64,000 bases of DNA from JBBPXY01 sp038200435 (lineage in GTDB: Bacteria; Actinomycetota; Thermoleophilia; Solirubrobacterales; Solirubrobacteraceae): contig JBBPXY010000059.1 of assembly GCA_038200435.1 (NCBI GenBank), forward strand, positions 12,010 through 76,009. The letters run 5' to 3'. Positions 20,017 through 28,301 of this stretch are shown here, one piece after another (the first letter of the stretch is position 1; the number at the start of each line of letters is the position of its first letter). Position numbers and translations under genes: made by a program. The notes beneath the pieces were generated by a model. It saw nothing but the letters and a program-made list of their open reading frames with translations, was not told the DNA's origin and made no database searches.

Positions 20017-20634
20017 ATGGACGACATCGCGAGCCGCTACGCGGGGCTCAACGAAGGACGCTTCCACCGCAAGGCAAAGCTCGACTCAGACCTCCGTCCG
20101 GGCGAGCTCAACGCCGCCGTGGCCCGGGCGAAGGCAGGCGACCGAGACGCGGTCCGCTACCTCTACCTGCGGTTCGCCGACAACGTCTACGGCTACGCCC
20201 GCAGCATCGTGCAGGACGAGCACGAGGCCGAGGACGTCACGCAGCAGGTCTTCGCCCGCCTCATGACGGCGCTCGAGCGCTACGAGCAGCGCTCCGTGCC
20301 GTTCTCGGCGTGGCTGCTGCGCATCACCCACAACGCCTCCATCGATCACATGCGCCGGCGCCTGCGGACTTCCGGCAGCGCCGACGCCGAGCCCGAGAGG
20401 GGTGAGGCGCGCGATGAGGAGATGGTGTTCTCGCTGCGGGCAGCGCTCGACGAACTTCCCGAGGTGCAGCGCCAGGTCGTGCTTATGCGTCACCTCGGCG
20501 GGTACTCGCCCGGAGAGATCGCCAAAGCCCTAGGGCGCTCCGAGGATGCCGTCCACGGGTTGCATCACCGCGGGCGGCGAGCGCTCAAGCAGGCTCTGGT
20601 GCGCGCGGGCGCGGCGCCCCGCATCGCGGCCTGA
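20017..20634 (+). CDS. ECF-type RNA polymerase sigma factor
   Basis: A plain 205-residue sigma-70 family protein. Region 2 is DAVRYLYLRFADNVYGYARS ... HEAEDVTQQVFARLMTAL ... FSAWLLRITHNASIDHMRRR, and region 4 is LPEVQRQVVLMRHLGGYSPGEIAKALGRSEDAVHGLHHRGRRALK. There is no C-terminal extension and no separate anti-sigma gene nearby. The ATG at 20017 gives the usual short N-terminus. The 3' end stops 4 bp from the end of the convergent sigma-fusion gene. The 200 bp upstream, facing the SARP gene, has no element I can assign. Confidence 0.92.
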   Translation: MDDIASRYAGLNEGRFHRKAKLDSDLRPGELNAAVARAKAGDRDAVRYLYLRFADNVYGYARSIVQDEHEAEDVTQQVFARLMTALERYEQRSVPFSAWLLRITHNASIDHMRRRLRTSGSADAEPERGEARDEEMVFSLRAALDELPEVQRQVVLMRHLGGYSPGEIAKALGRSEDAVHGLHHRGRRALKQALVRAGAAPRIAA

Positions 20635-20638
20635 GGCT

Positions 20639-22039
20639 CTAAGGGGTGCCGCTGGCGGCGGCCGGAGCGGCGGAGGGCGCTGATGAGGCTGCCCCGGCGT
20701 TCGGGCTCTGTACTGCCGGTGTGCCGGCGGCTGGCGCGGAATCTCCGGCGCCCGGGGCGGGAGCCCCGGCGGTGGGGGAGCCCGTCGGGGCGGTCGGCGT
20801 GTCCGTAGCCGGAGTTGGGTCGGCGCGACCCGTGGCCGACGGATCCACGGCCGGGTCGCTCATGGCGCCGGCCGCTGGCGCGCTCGCAGTGCGGGAGGCA
20901 TGGTGGGGATGCCCGTAACGGCGGCTTTGGGCTGCCGGTGCGACCGCGCGGGTGCGCCAGCGGGCTCGGACACCCGTGACGGATGCCGCTGAGCCGACGG
21001 CCGGGAAACTCGCCGGCGTGTCCGTCTTGGCGACCGCGTGATGTCTGACCGCTGCGTGATGGACTCCAGAGGGCGAGAGGGAGCGCTCGACCTCAACGGC
21101 TCCTCCCGCCGTCGCCACTGCCACACAGACCACGGCCGCGACCTTGGTGATCGCCGCGCCGGCAGCGAGGCTCCCTCCGCTGCCGAGCGCCGCGCCACTG
21201 CCGGCGGCTGCTCCGCCGCTTCCGCCGGCGCCTACGCCGAAGAGGTTGGCGAGGGCGGCGAGAGGCGCGAGACCGGGAGCGAGGGCGGCGAAGTTGCGAG
21301 ACACACCCTTCAGCTCGGCGCGGTAGTGGCAGCACGGGACGCAGTCGCGCAGGTGCCGCCGGGCCAGCGCGCTCGCCCGGGCGCCGTCGTCGTGGGCCAG
21401 AGCGAGCTCAGCCCGGATGTCCGGGCACTCGGCGTCTCGAGCTTCGCCCGCTTGCGCGAGCCCGATGCGGGCGCGCACCAGCAGCGACTTCACCGCGGGG
21501 GCGCTGACGCCCAGCGCGGCACCGACTTCGAAATAGGACAGGCCGTTGAGCTCGCGCATCAGCAGGGCCGAGCGCTGCTGCTCCGGTAGGCGACGCACGT
21601 CGGCAACGAGACGGCGCAGGCTCTCGCGGCGCTCGGCCTCGGCCAGTGGATCGCTCTGCGGCGGGCGTACGAGCTCGAGGACTTCCGGCGAAGGCGGTGG
21701 CGGGCGACGCAGCTCGTCGACACAGCGGTTGTGCGCCACGCGATACAGCCAAGCGCGCAGTGATATCTCCCGGTCGGAGTCGCGCAGCGTGTGGTAGGCG
21801 CGCACGAAGACGTCCTGCAGCGCGTCCTCCGCGTCCTGGCGTGAGCCCGAGAGCATCTGCCGGGCGTAGGCGAAGAGGCGCGCGCGGTAGCGATCGTGGA
21901 TTGCCCCGAACGCCTCCTCGTTACCGCGGCGGAAGAGGGCGACCAGCTGCTCGTCGGAGCGCAGGCGCAGCAGAGGAGGCGAGATCCGCGGACGGGATCT
22001 CGCGAGCTGAGCCGGTGCGGGTAGGGCGGAGGCTTCCAC
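20639..22039 (-). CDS. ECF sigma factor fused to zinc-finger, membrane helix and Ala/Pro tail
   Basis: Residues 28-200 are an ECF sigma factor (EEAFGAIHDRYRARLFAYAR, DAEDALQDVFVRAYHTL, LRAWLYRVAHNRCVDELRR, LLMRELNGLSYFEVGAALGV). A zf-HC2 motif follows (His229, Cys233, Cys236 in HLRDCVPC). After a glycine-rich linker a hydrophobic segment (about 288-312) probably crosses the membrane, and a tail of more than 150 residues, very rich in Ala, Pro, Ser, Thr and Gly, would lie outside. The architecture is the same as the protein at 11806-13326, with little similarity in the tails, so two paralogous one-piece sigma/anti-sigma proteins lie within 10 kb. Confidence 0.87.
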   Translation of the reverse strand: MEASALPAPAQLARSRPRISPPLLRLRSDEQLVALFRRGNEEAFGAIHDRYRARLFAYARQMLSGSRQDAEDALQDVFVRAYHTLRDSDREISLRAWLYRVAHNRCVDELRRPPPPSPEVLELVRPPQSDPLAEAERRESLRRLVADVRRLPEQQRSALLMRELNGLSYFEVGAALGVSAPAVKSLLVRARIGLAQAGEARDAECPDIRAELALAHDDGARASALARRHLRDCVPCCHYRAELKGVSRNFAALAPGLAPLAALANLFGVGAGGSGGAAAGSGAALGSGGSLAAGAAITKVAAVVCVAVATAGGAVEVERSLSPSGVHHAAVRHHAVAKTDTPASFPAVGSAASVTGVRARWRTRAVAPAAQSRRYGHPHHASRTASAPAAGAMSDPAVDPSATGRADPTPATDTPTAPTGSPTAGAPAPGAGDSAPAAGTPAVQSPNAGAASSAPSAAPAAASGTP

Positions 22040-22094
22040 TGGTTTGTTCCTGCCCGACTCTAACGGGCGCGAAGCGAGGAAGTTCCGGTTCTCC

Positions 22095-22964
22095 CTACTC
22101 GCCCGGGCGCGCGCGAGGCAACGGCGGCGGGGTCAGCGCGGCCGCGCCGATCACGAGTGCGAAGGCCAGGACCCTGGCGGTCAGTCCGAGCGCTCCACTC
22201 GGGACCGGCTCGCCGAACACGAGCGGGCCGGCCGCGATGGTGCAGACGTTCGCCGCTGCGCTTGTGACAGCGATGACGGGGACTGCGGCGCCGACCTGCA
22301 GGCTGCGCGCCGAGACGAGCAGTCCGAGCAGCGAGAGCACGAGGATCACGGCGGCGAGGGGATGTAAGAGAACTCCCGCCCCGTCGCCGGAGAGGTGCCC
22401 GCTCAGAGCCTTGATGGAGACGTCGGACGCTCCCCACAACAGCCCGGCCGCCACGGCAAGACGGGTCGCGCCCCGGCGCTCGTTTGCGGCCGCCGCCCAC
22501 GCGAGCACGCCGATGAGCGTGGTCGCACCGACGTACACCGCCAGGGCGCCGTTGGCGTAGTGGCTCTGCGAGTCGCGCGCTCCGCCCTCGATCGTGGCGG
22601 CCAGCACGGCGAGGCCGGCGGCCGTCAGCGCGACGCCGATCCACTCCCGGCGCGTGACCTCGAGGCCGAAGGCGCGGTCGGCCACCACCGTGAGCAATAC
22701 GAGGCCTCCGGCGATCGTCGACTGCACGAGCGAGATCGGCGCGAGGGCCAGAGCGCCAACGTGAAGGCCCCAGCCGGCCGTGGCCACGATGATCCCGATC
22801 GTGTAGAGCCGCGAGCGGAAGAGCGCCAGGGAGGAGCGCACGGGGCGCCGCCACTCGACGTCGGGCGCGGCTATGGCGCCCCGGTATTTGAGCAGGAAGC
22901 CGACGATGGAGGTCAGCGCGGTCGCGACGGCCAGCAGCAGACCGAGAACTACCGACGGGCTCAT
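22095..22964 (-). CDS. EamA/DMT-superfamily transporter
   Basis: About nine to ten hydrophobic segments over 289 residues, with an internal duplication typical of drug/metabolite transporters (first half VGALALAPISLVQSTIAGGLVLLTVVAD, second half SLQVGAAVPVIAVTSAAANVCTIAAGPLVFGEP). The substrate is unknown. I chose ATG 22964 because AGAGGAGC directly precedes it; the open frame extends 24 codons further, but that would overlap the divergent ccdA promoter. The gene is divergent from ccdA with 46 bp between start codons. Confidence 0.85.
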   Translation of the reverse strand: MSPSVVLGLLLAVATALTSIVGFLLKYRGAIAAPDVEWRRPVRSSLALFRSRLYTIGIIVATAGWGLHVGALALAPISLVQSTIAGGLVLLTVVADRAFGLEVTRREWIGVALTAAGLAVLAATIEGGARDSQSHYANGALAVYVGATTLIGVLAWAAAANERRGATRLAVAAGLLWGASDVSIKALSGHLSGDGAGVLLHPLAAVILVLSLLGLLVSARSLQVGAAVPVIAVTSAAANVCTIAAGPLVFGEPVPSGALGLTARVLAFALVIGAAALTPPPLPRARPGE

Positions 22965-23010
22965 GCTCCTCTTCAGGCTATCCGGCCTCCGGCGGTACGC
23001 TCGAGGGGCG

Positions 23011-23730
23011 ATGGACCCGTCGTCGGGAATCGGCATCTTCGCGGCGCTCTTCGCCGGCCTCGTGTCGTTCCTCTCGCCCTGCGTGCTGCCGCTCGTGCCG
23101 GGCTACCTGTCTGCCGTCGTGGGCGTCTCACCGGGCGAGCTGCGCGACGCGGGGGCGCGCCGCGTGCTGCTGCCGAGCCTGCTCTTTGTCGCCTCCTTCT
23201 CGTCGATCTTCATCCTCCTCGGGCTCGCCGCCACGGCGCTCGGCTCGTTCCTGACGCGTAACAAGGACACGCTGCAGACGATCTCCGCGCTGATGATCAT
23301 CGGGCTGGGCGCCTTCTTCCTGCTGACGCTGTTCATCACCCGCCTCAACCGCGAGTGGCGGGTCGACGGGCTGATGCGCCGCGCCGGGCGGGGTGGACCG
23401 CTCGTGGCCGGGGCCGCCTTCGCGATCGCCTGGAGCCCATGCATCGGCCCGACCCTCGGCGCCATCCTGACCGCTGCCGCAACGGCGCACTCCGAGGCAC
23501 GCGGTGCAATGTTGCTGGCGTTCTACTCGGCCGGCCTCGCCGTGCCCTTCATCGCGACATCCCTGTTCTTCGGCTACATGACCTCGGCCTTCGAGCGCGT
23601 CAAGCGGCACTACGGCGCGGTCGTCGCGGTGGGCGGCGTCATGTTGATCGCCATGGGCGTCCTGATCCTCACGGGCGAGTTCGCGGTGCTGAACCAGAAG
23701 GCGCAAGAGCTGCTGCCGGCCTGGAACTGA
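23011..23730 (+). CDS. ccdA: Cytochrome c biogenesis/thiol-disulfide transporter CcdA
   Basis: CcdA carries reducing equivalents across the membrane to periplasmic-side thioredoxin-like proteins, for cytochrome c maturation or disulfide repair. The 239-residue protein has six hydrophobic segments and the two redox cysteines in the expected places: LSPCVLPLVPGY (Cys24) and AWSPCIGPTLG (Cys144). The length is normal for the short CcdA form. No cytochrome c maturation genes (ResB, ResC) or thioredoxin-like partner are adjacent, so the electron acceptor is not visible here. Confidence 0.92.
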   Translation: MDPSSGIGIFAALFAGLVSFLSPCVLPLVPGYLSAVVGVSPGELRDAGARRVLLPSLLFVASFSSIFILLGLAATALGSFLTRNKDTLQTISALMIIGLGAFFLLTLFITRLNREWRVDGLMRRAGRGGPLVAGAAFAIAWSPCIGPTLGAILTAAATAHSEARGAMLLAFYSAGLAVPFIATSLFFGYMTSAFERVKRHYGAVVAVGGVMLIAMGVLILTGEFAVLNQKAQELLPAWN

Positions 23731-23764
23731 TAGCGGGGAAGTCATTCCGACCGAGGGGTAGGTC

Positions 23765-23778
23765 TTAGGCTCGCCTAA
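23765..23778. promoter_or_regulatory. DtxR/IdeR/MntR-like metal box
   Basis: TTAGGCTCGCCTAA is a perfect 6+6 palindrome around TC. It matches 12 of 14 positions of the right-hand part of the IdeR/DtxR consensus (TTAGGCTAACCTAA). It sits in the ZIP transporter promoter region; a TATGTT hexamer at 23785-23790 could be the -10 element, so a bound repressor would block transcription. Control by a metal-dependent DtxR-family repressor is inferred. Confidence 0.62.
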
Positions 23779-23842
23779 CGTGCTATGTTCCGCCGCCCGC
23801 GGTGGGTTCACCGCTCCGACGACTCCACTTTCGAGCACTGAC

Positions 23843-24712
23843 TTGACCTTCGCTCAGACCGTCGCCCTCGGCGCCCTCGCCGGCTTCACGATCTATCTCG
23901 GACTGCCGTTCGGTCGTCTACAGCTGCTATCCAACCGGGGACGCGTAGGGCTCGCGATGTTCTCCGTCGGCGTACTGGCCTTCCTCTTCGTCGATGTCGG
24001 CAGCCATTCGATGGGGATCGTCGAGGACGCGCTCAAGGGGACCAAGGGTCCGCACCCGACGAAGTCCTTCGGTGACGTGGTGCTCTTGGCCGCGGTCCTG
24101 GCGGTCGGGTTCGCGGCGGGCAGCGCAGGACTGGGATTCCTCGAGCGGCGCATGCGCCCGGTCGGACCGAGCCGCCCGCCCATGGCCGGAGGCTCCGCCG
24201 CCGCCGTGCTGAGCACTCCGGAGGCCGTCGCCCTTCACCAAGAGGCCGACCTCGCCCGGCGGCGCGCGCTGCGCACCGGCCTCACGATCGCCATCGCGAT
24301 CGGCATACACAACTTTGCCGAGGGTCTCGCCATCGGTGTATCGGCTCGTGCCGGAGAGGTCGGGTTGGCGACCGTCCTGATCGTCGGGTTCGCGCTGCAC
24401 AACGCGACCGAAGGGTTCGGCATCGTCGGCCCGCTCGGTGGCGTCAAGCCCTCTTGGCGCTGGCTCGGCCTGGTGGGACTCATAGCCGGCGGCCCGACCT
24501 TCCTCGGATCGCTCGTGGGCTACAACGTCACGAGCCAGCCGCTGGAGCTCGCGTTCTACGCGGTCGCGGGTGGCGCGATCCTCTACGTGATCGGCGAGGT
24601 CTGGAACGCGATGCGCCGCTACGGCCACCGCGAGCTCGGCCTCACGCTGCTGACGATGGGGTTCATCGTGGGCGTCGCGACGGATCTCGTCGTGGCTTAC
24701 GGCGGAGGCTGA
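23843..24712 (+). CDS. ZIP-family metal transporter
   Basis: ZIP permeases bring divalent metals (Zn, Mn, Fe) into the cytoplasm. The protein has about eight hydrophobic segments and the two metal-site helices: HNFAEGLAIGV and HNATEGFGIVG, each with the His and Glu ligands. I favour the TTG at 23843, which gives a short N-terminus. A GTG at 23780 is also open, but it abuts the metal box and would translate the probable promoter. Neither has a strong ribosome binding site. The upstream DtxR-like palindrome suggests repression by metal, which fits an importer. Confidence 0.88.
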   Translation: MTFAQTVALGALAGFTIYLGLPFGRLQLLSNRGRVGLAMFSVGVLAFLFVDVGSHSMGIVEDALKGTKGPHPTKSFGDVVLLAAVLAVGFAAGSAGLGFLERRMRPVGPSRPPMAGGSAAAVLSTPEAVALHQEADLARRRALRTGLTIAIAIGIHNFAEGLAIGVSARAGEVGLATVLIVGFALHNATEGFGIVGPLGGVKPSWRWLGLVGLIAGGPTFLGSLVGYNVTSQPLELAFYAVAGGAILYVIGEVWNAMRRYGHRELGLTLLTMGFIVGVATDLVVAYGGG

Positions 24713-25078
24713 ACCGGCGCCCGACGAGCAGCGCGAGCGGGCGTCCTCGGTCGCTCGCGTGCAGAGCACGCCACGCTCCTGCGTCCTTCGCTCGCTCGCT
24801 CCTCGGGCGCCGGACGCTCCGCCATAACGATGTGAGGGGGCTGAAAGCCCCGACGCCTGAGGTCCAGGCGCGGCAGTACTGCGCTCATCGGACGAGAGAG
24901 AGAGTCCATGAGTCGTCCCGGGTCCCGTGCAGCATCGACTGGGCCATAGCCCAGCAAACCCTGCGATCTGCGTCCCGCGGGACGGTCGCGCGACGCGTTC
25001 GGTAGTCCCAGGGCTACCAAATGCAGCGACCTACCCGCTTGGGGCCGCTCTTCTTCCTCAGATCAGGGGACCCGCGCG
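24713..25078. other. 366-bp gap rich in hairpins; possible structured RNA
   Basis: No convincing gene lies here. Instead there is a series of short perfect inverted repeats: GGGGCT/AGCCCC (24837-24851), CGCCTG/CAGGCG (24854-24870), GCAGTACTGC (24873-24882), CTGGGC-CATA-GCCCAG (24939-24954), CGTCCCGCGGGACG (24971-24984), GTCGCGCGAC (24985-24994) and a hairpin GGTAG...CTACC (25001-25018). The region lies between the converging ends of the ZIP gene and the SDR gene, so some hairpins may be terminators. The number and even spacing would also fit a structured non-coding RNA; direction unknown. Confidence 0.4.
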
Positions 25079-25885
25079 CTACACGAACCGCGGATACAGC
25101 GTCATTCCGCCGTCGACGAACAGCGTCGAGCCGACCACGTAGCCGGCCTGGTCGGAGGCCACCCACGCCACGGCCCGCGACACGTCGGAAACCTCGCCCC
25201 AGCGGCCGAGGGGGATCTCGGACTCGACCTCTCCTCTCGCCTTCGTGTCGGCGAGCACGGCCTTGTTGATCGGCGTGGCGATCGCGCCCGGGGCGACGCT
25301 GACCACGCGGATGCCGTGCGGCGCGAGCTCGCGCGCGATCGACTGTGCGAACATCTTCTCGCCGCCCTTGGAGGCGCAGTAATGGGAGAAGCCCTTCCAC
25401 GGGATCTGCTCGTGGACGCTCGTGATGTTGACGATCGCCCCGCGGTCTCCAGCTCCCTTCATCATGCGCGCCGCCTCGCGCGAGCACAGGAAGACCCCGG
25501 TGAGGTTCACGTCGATCACCCGCTGCCACCACTCGAGAGGCATGTCGACGAGGTCGAACTGCTTCTCGAGCCCGGCGTTGTTCACGAGGAGGTCGAGCCC
25601 GCCGAACGCGTCGCGCGCTTCGCCGAACGCGCGCGTCACGTCGGCCTCGTCGGCCACGTTCATCCTCACCGCGAGAGCCTGGCCACCGGCGTCGGAGATG
25701 TGCTTCACCATCTCGTCGGCGACCTCTGAGCCGGCGAGATGGTTGATGGCGACGGCCGCGCCGTGGGCCGCCAGCTCGAACGCGATGCCCTGCCCGATCC
25801 CCGAATCGGCGCCGGTGATGAGTGCCCGGCGACCGGTCAGCAACTGCGCCGCGGGATCTTTCAGCTGTAACTCGGGAAGGTTCAA
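25079..25885 (-). CDS. SDR-family oxidoreductase (glucose 1-dehydrogenase-like)
   Basis: A classical short-chain dehydrogenase of 268 residues. It has the dinucleotide motif TGADSGIG (24-31), NNAG (103-106), catalytic Ser157, Tyr170 and Lys174 (YCASK), and PGAIATPIN after the active site. The acidic/basic pattern after the glycine motif does not settle NAD versus NADP. I chose the TTG at 25885 because CAGGAG lies 6 nt upstream; an ATG at 25915 would overlap the divergent GH15 start. Sugar or polyol oxidation is plausible given the GH15 neighbour, but the substrate is unproven. Confidence 0.88.
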   Translation of the reverse strand: MNLPELQLKDPAAQLLTGRRALITGADSGIGQGIAFELAAHGAAVAINHLAGSEVADEMVKHISDAGGQALAVRMNVADEADVTRAFGEARDAFGGLDLLVNNAGLEKQFDLVDMPLEWWQRVIDVNLTGVFLCSREAARMMKGAGDRGAIVNITSVHEQIPWKGFSHYCASKGGEKMFAQSIARELAPHGIRVVSVAPGAIATPINKAVLADTKARGEVESEIPLGRWGEVSDVSRAVAWVASDQAGYVVGSTLFVDGGMTLYPRFV

Positions 25886-25913
25886 GGGAGACTCCTGGGA
25901 AGATGGCGAGCAC

Positions 25914-27821
25914 ATGAAGCCTCTCATGACTCCCACCGTCCCCATCACCGACACCGAGCCGCACGTGGCGGCGAGCTCTCCCTACCCGCCGATCGGCGAC
26001 TACGCGTTCCTCTCGGACTGCCACACGGGAGCGCTGCTCGCCCCGGACGGGACGATCGAATGGCTCTGCTTGCCGCGCTTCGACTCGCCGAGCGTCTTCG
26101 GTCAGGTCCTCGACCGCGGTGCGGGCGGCTTCCGCTTCGCGCCCTACGGGATGAACACCCCGTCCTCGCGCCGCTATGAGCCCGGCACGAACATCCTCGA
26201 GACGACTTGGATGACGGCATCAGGGTGGTGCATAGTGCGCGACGCACTGACCATCGGCCCGTGGCATGACGAGGAGGGCGGCGAGCACTCCGACCATACC
26301 CGCGCGCCGACCGACGAGGATGCCGACCACCTGCTCGTGCGCACGGTCGAGTGCATCCAGGGCGAGGTGCAGATCGAGCTCGTGTGCGAGCCGATGTTCG
26401 ACTACGCTCGCGCCGAGGCGAAGTGGAAGCAGGCGGCGGAGGGCTGGCATACGGTCGACGCCACCGACGGCACCACGACGATCCGGCTGATGAGCGACCT
26501 GAGGATCGGCATCGAGGGCAGCTTGGCGCGGGCCCGGCATATGCTGCGCGAGGGGGAGAAGGCCTTCTGCGCGCTGTCGTGGACCGAGGCGCTCGGCGGT
26601 CCGCGCACCGTGGAGCAGGCCGACGGCCATATGTCGGCGACATCGCATTACTGGCGTCAGTGGCTCACCACGGGAACATTCCCCGATCATCGTTGGCGGC
26701 GATACCTCCAGCGTTCGGCGCTGGCGCTCAAGGGCCTGACCTACTCCCCGACGGGAGCCCTGGTCGCGGCAGCCACCACCTCCCTACCCGAGACGCCCGG
26801 CGGCGAGCGCAACTGGGACTACCGGTTCTCCTGGATGCGCGACTCCTCGTTCACCCTCTGGGCGATGCACGCGCTCGGCTTCGACTGGGAGGCGGACGAC
26901 TTCATGCAGTTCGTCGCCGATCTCCAGCGCAACGAGGACGGCGGCCTGCAGATCATGTACGGCATCGGCGGCGAGCGCGACCTGACCGAGCACGAGCTCG
27001 AGCATCTCAACGGCTACGAGGGGGCTCGGCCCGTGCGGATCGGCAACGGCGCGTTCGACCAGCGCCAGAACGACGTGTACGGCGCGGTGCTCGACTCCGT
27101 ATATCTCCACACGAAGCGCAACGGGAGGCTGCCGCAACGCCTGTGGCCCGTGCTGGAGGCGCAGGTGAAGGGAGCCTTGGCGGTGTGGAAGAACCCCGAC
27201 CAGGGCATCTGGGAGGCTCGTGGCGAGCCCAAGCACTACGTCTCCTCCAAGCTCATGTGCTGGGTCGCGATGGACCGCGGCGCGCGCCTGGCCGAGATTC
27301 GCGGTGAGCCCGAGCTGGCGGCGGAATGGCAGAAGACCGCCGACGAGATCAAGACCGACATCCTCGAGCACGGAGTCGATGACCGCGGCGTGTTCGTGCA
27401 GCACTACGAGACGAAGGCTCTCGATGCGTCGAACCTGCTGCTGGTGCTCCTGCGCTTCTTGCCCCGCGACGACGAACGCGTGCGCAAAACCGTCCTCGCG
27501 ATCGCCGACGAGCTCACCGATCACGGCTTCGTGCTGCGCTACCGCACCGGAGAGACCGACGACGGCCTCGAAGGGGAGGAGGGGACGTTCCTCATCTGCT
27601 CGTTCTGGCTCGTTTCGGCTCTGTCGGAGATCGGCGAGTGCGAACGGGCCAAGCTCCTGCTCGAGCGGCTCCTCGCGCATGCCTCGCCTTTGCTGCTCTA
27701 CGCGGAGGAGCTCGACGTGCACTCCGGCCGTCAGCTCGGCAACTACCCGCAGGCCTTCACGCACCTTGCCCTGATCAACGCCGTGATGCACGTCATCGGC
27801 GACGAGCAGGCCGACAACTGA
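25914..27821 (+). CDS. GH15-family glucoamylase/trehalase-like enzyme
   Basis: Glycoside hydrolase family 15 proteins hydrolyse alpha-glucosidic bonds by inversion; the actinobacterial members of this type are often trehalases. Family motifs include IGDYAFLSDCHTGALLAPDG at the N-terminus, WLCLPRFDSPSVF, ERNWDYRFSWMRDSSFTLWA in the (alpha/alpha)6 barrel, and EEGTFLICSFWLVSAL near the C-terminus, which carries a catalytic glutamate. There is no signal peptide, so it acts in the cytoplasm, which suits trehalose or short glucans. Length 635. The start ATG 25914 was chosen over ATG 25926. SCP2 and alcohol dehydrogenase genes follow on the same strand. Confidence 0.9.
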   Translation: MKPLMTPTVPITDTEPHVAASSPYPPIGDYAFLSDCHTGALLAPDGTIEWLCLPRFDSPSVFGQVLDRGAGGFRFAPYGMNTPSSRRYEPGTNILETTWMTASGWCIVRDALTIGPWHDEEGGEHSDHTRAPTDEDADHLLVRTVECIQGEVQIELVCEPMFDYARAEAKWKQAAEGWHTVDATDGTTTIRLMSDLRIGIEGSLARARHMLREGEKAFCALSWTEALGGPRTVEQADGHMSATSHYWRQWLTTGTFPDHRWRRYLQRSALALKGLTYSPTGALVAAATTSLPETPGGERNWDYRFSWMRDSSFTLWAMHALGFDWEADDFMQFVADLQRNEDGGLQIMYGIGGERDLTEHELEHLNGYEGARPVRIGNGAFDQRQNDVYGAVLDSVYLHTKRNGRLPQRLWPVLEAQVKGALAVWKNPDQGIWEARGEPKHYVSSKLMCWVAMDRGARLAEIRGEPELAAEWQKTADEIKTDILEHGVDDRGVFVQHYETKALDASNLLLVLLRFLPRDDERVRKTVLAIADELTDHGFVLRYRTGETDDGLEGEEGTFLICSFWLVSALSEIGECERAKLLLERLLAHASPLLLYAEELDVHSGRQLGNYPQAFTHLALINAVMHVIGDEQADN

Positions 27822-27871
27822 GGCGTTGCTTGCCTATGCTGCCCGCCGATCCAAACTGAAAGGGAGATCCC

Positions 27872-28291
27872 TTGGCGTACTTCTCAGACGATCGGGAGGT
27901 CTACGAGTTCATCGGCAAGCTGTTCGAGAACCTCGCCGATGACGATGAGCTCGGGCCGAAGTTCCGCAAGGCCAACACGATCGTGCAGTACCAGTACCGC
28001 AACCCGGAGTCGCAGATCACCGTCAAGATGATCGAGGGCGAGGATCCGCAGGTCGACCTCGGGCAGACGACGATGGACCCGGAGGTGGTCATGTCGATGG
28101 AGGCCGACACGGCCCATCGGTTCTGGCTCGGGAAGGTCAACGTGACCGTCGCGCTGGCCCGGGGCCAGATGAAGGCGAAGGGCCCGGTGGCGAAGATCCT
28201 GAAGCTCGTGCCGCTGGTGAAGCCGGTCTTCCCGCGCTACAAGGCGCAGCTCGAGCAGGCCGGACGCCAAGACCTGCTGAACGCGGCGTAG
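27872..28291 (+). CDS. SCP2 sterol-binding domain protein
   Basis: A 139-residue single-domain protein of the SCP2 lipid-binding fold, which carries acyl-CoAs or sterol-like lipids in a hydrophobic cavity. The central strand pattern ITVKMIEGEDPQVDLG ... DPEVVMSMEADTAHRFWLGKVNVTVALARGQMKAKGPV is typical of the domain. The start is TTG 27872, preceded by AAAGGGAGA. It lies 50 bp after the GH15 gene and 10 bp before the alcohol dehydrogenase gene, so an operon is likely; how lipid binding would relate to these enzymes is not evident. Confidence 0.83.
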   Translation: MAYFSDDREVYEFIGKLFENLADDDELGPKFRKANTIVQYQYRNPESQITVKMIEGEDPQVDLGQTTMDPEVVMSMEADTAHRFWLGKVNVTVALARGQMKAKGPVAKILKLVPLVKPVFPRYKAQLEQAGRQDLLNAA

Positions 28292-28301
28292 GGAGTCGGC
28301 G

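Noticed and set aside
24697..25020. 107-codon minus-strand open frame in the hairpin-rich gap
   Set aside because: Arginine/proline-rich with no motif and no good ribosome binding site; the hairpins it spans argue against coding.
25422..25913. Upstream extension of the GH15 reading frame
   Set aside because: It runs antisense to the SDR gene, and the GH15 domain begins just after ATG 25914.
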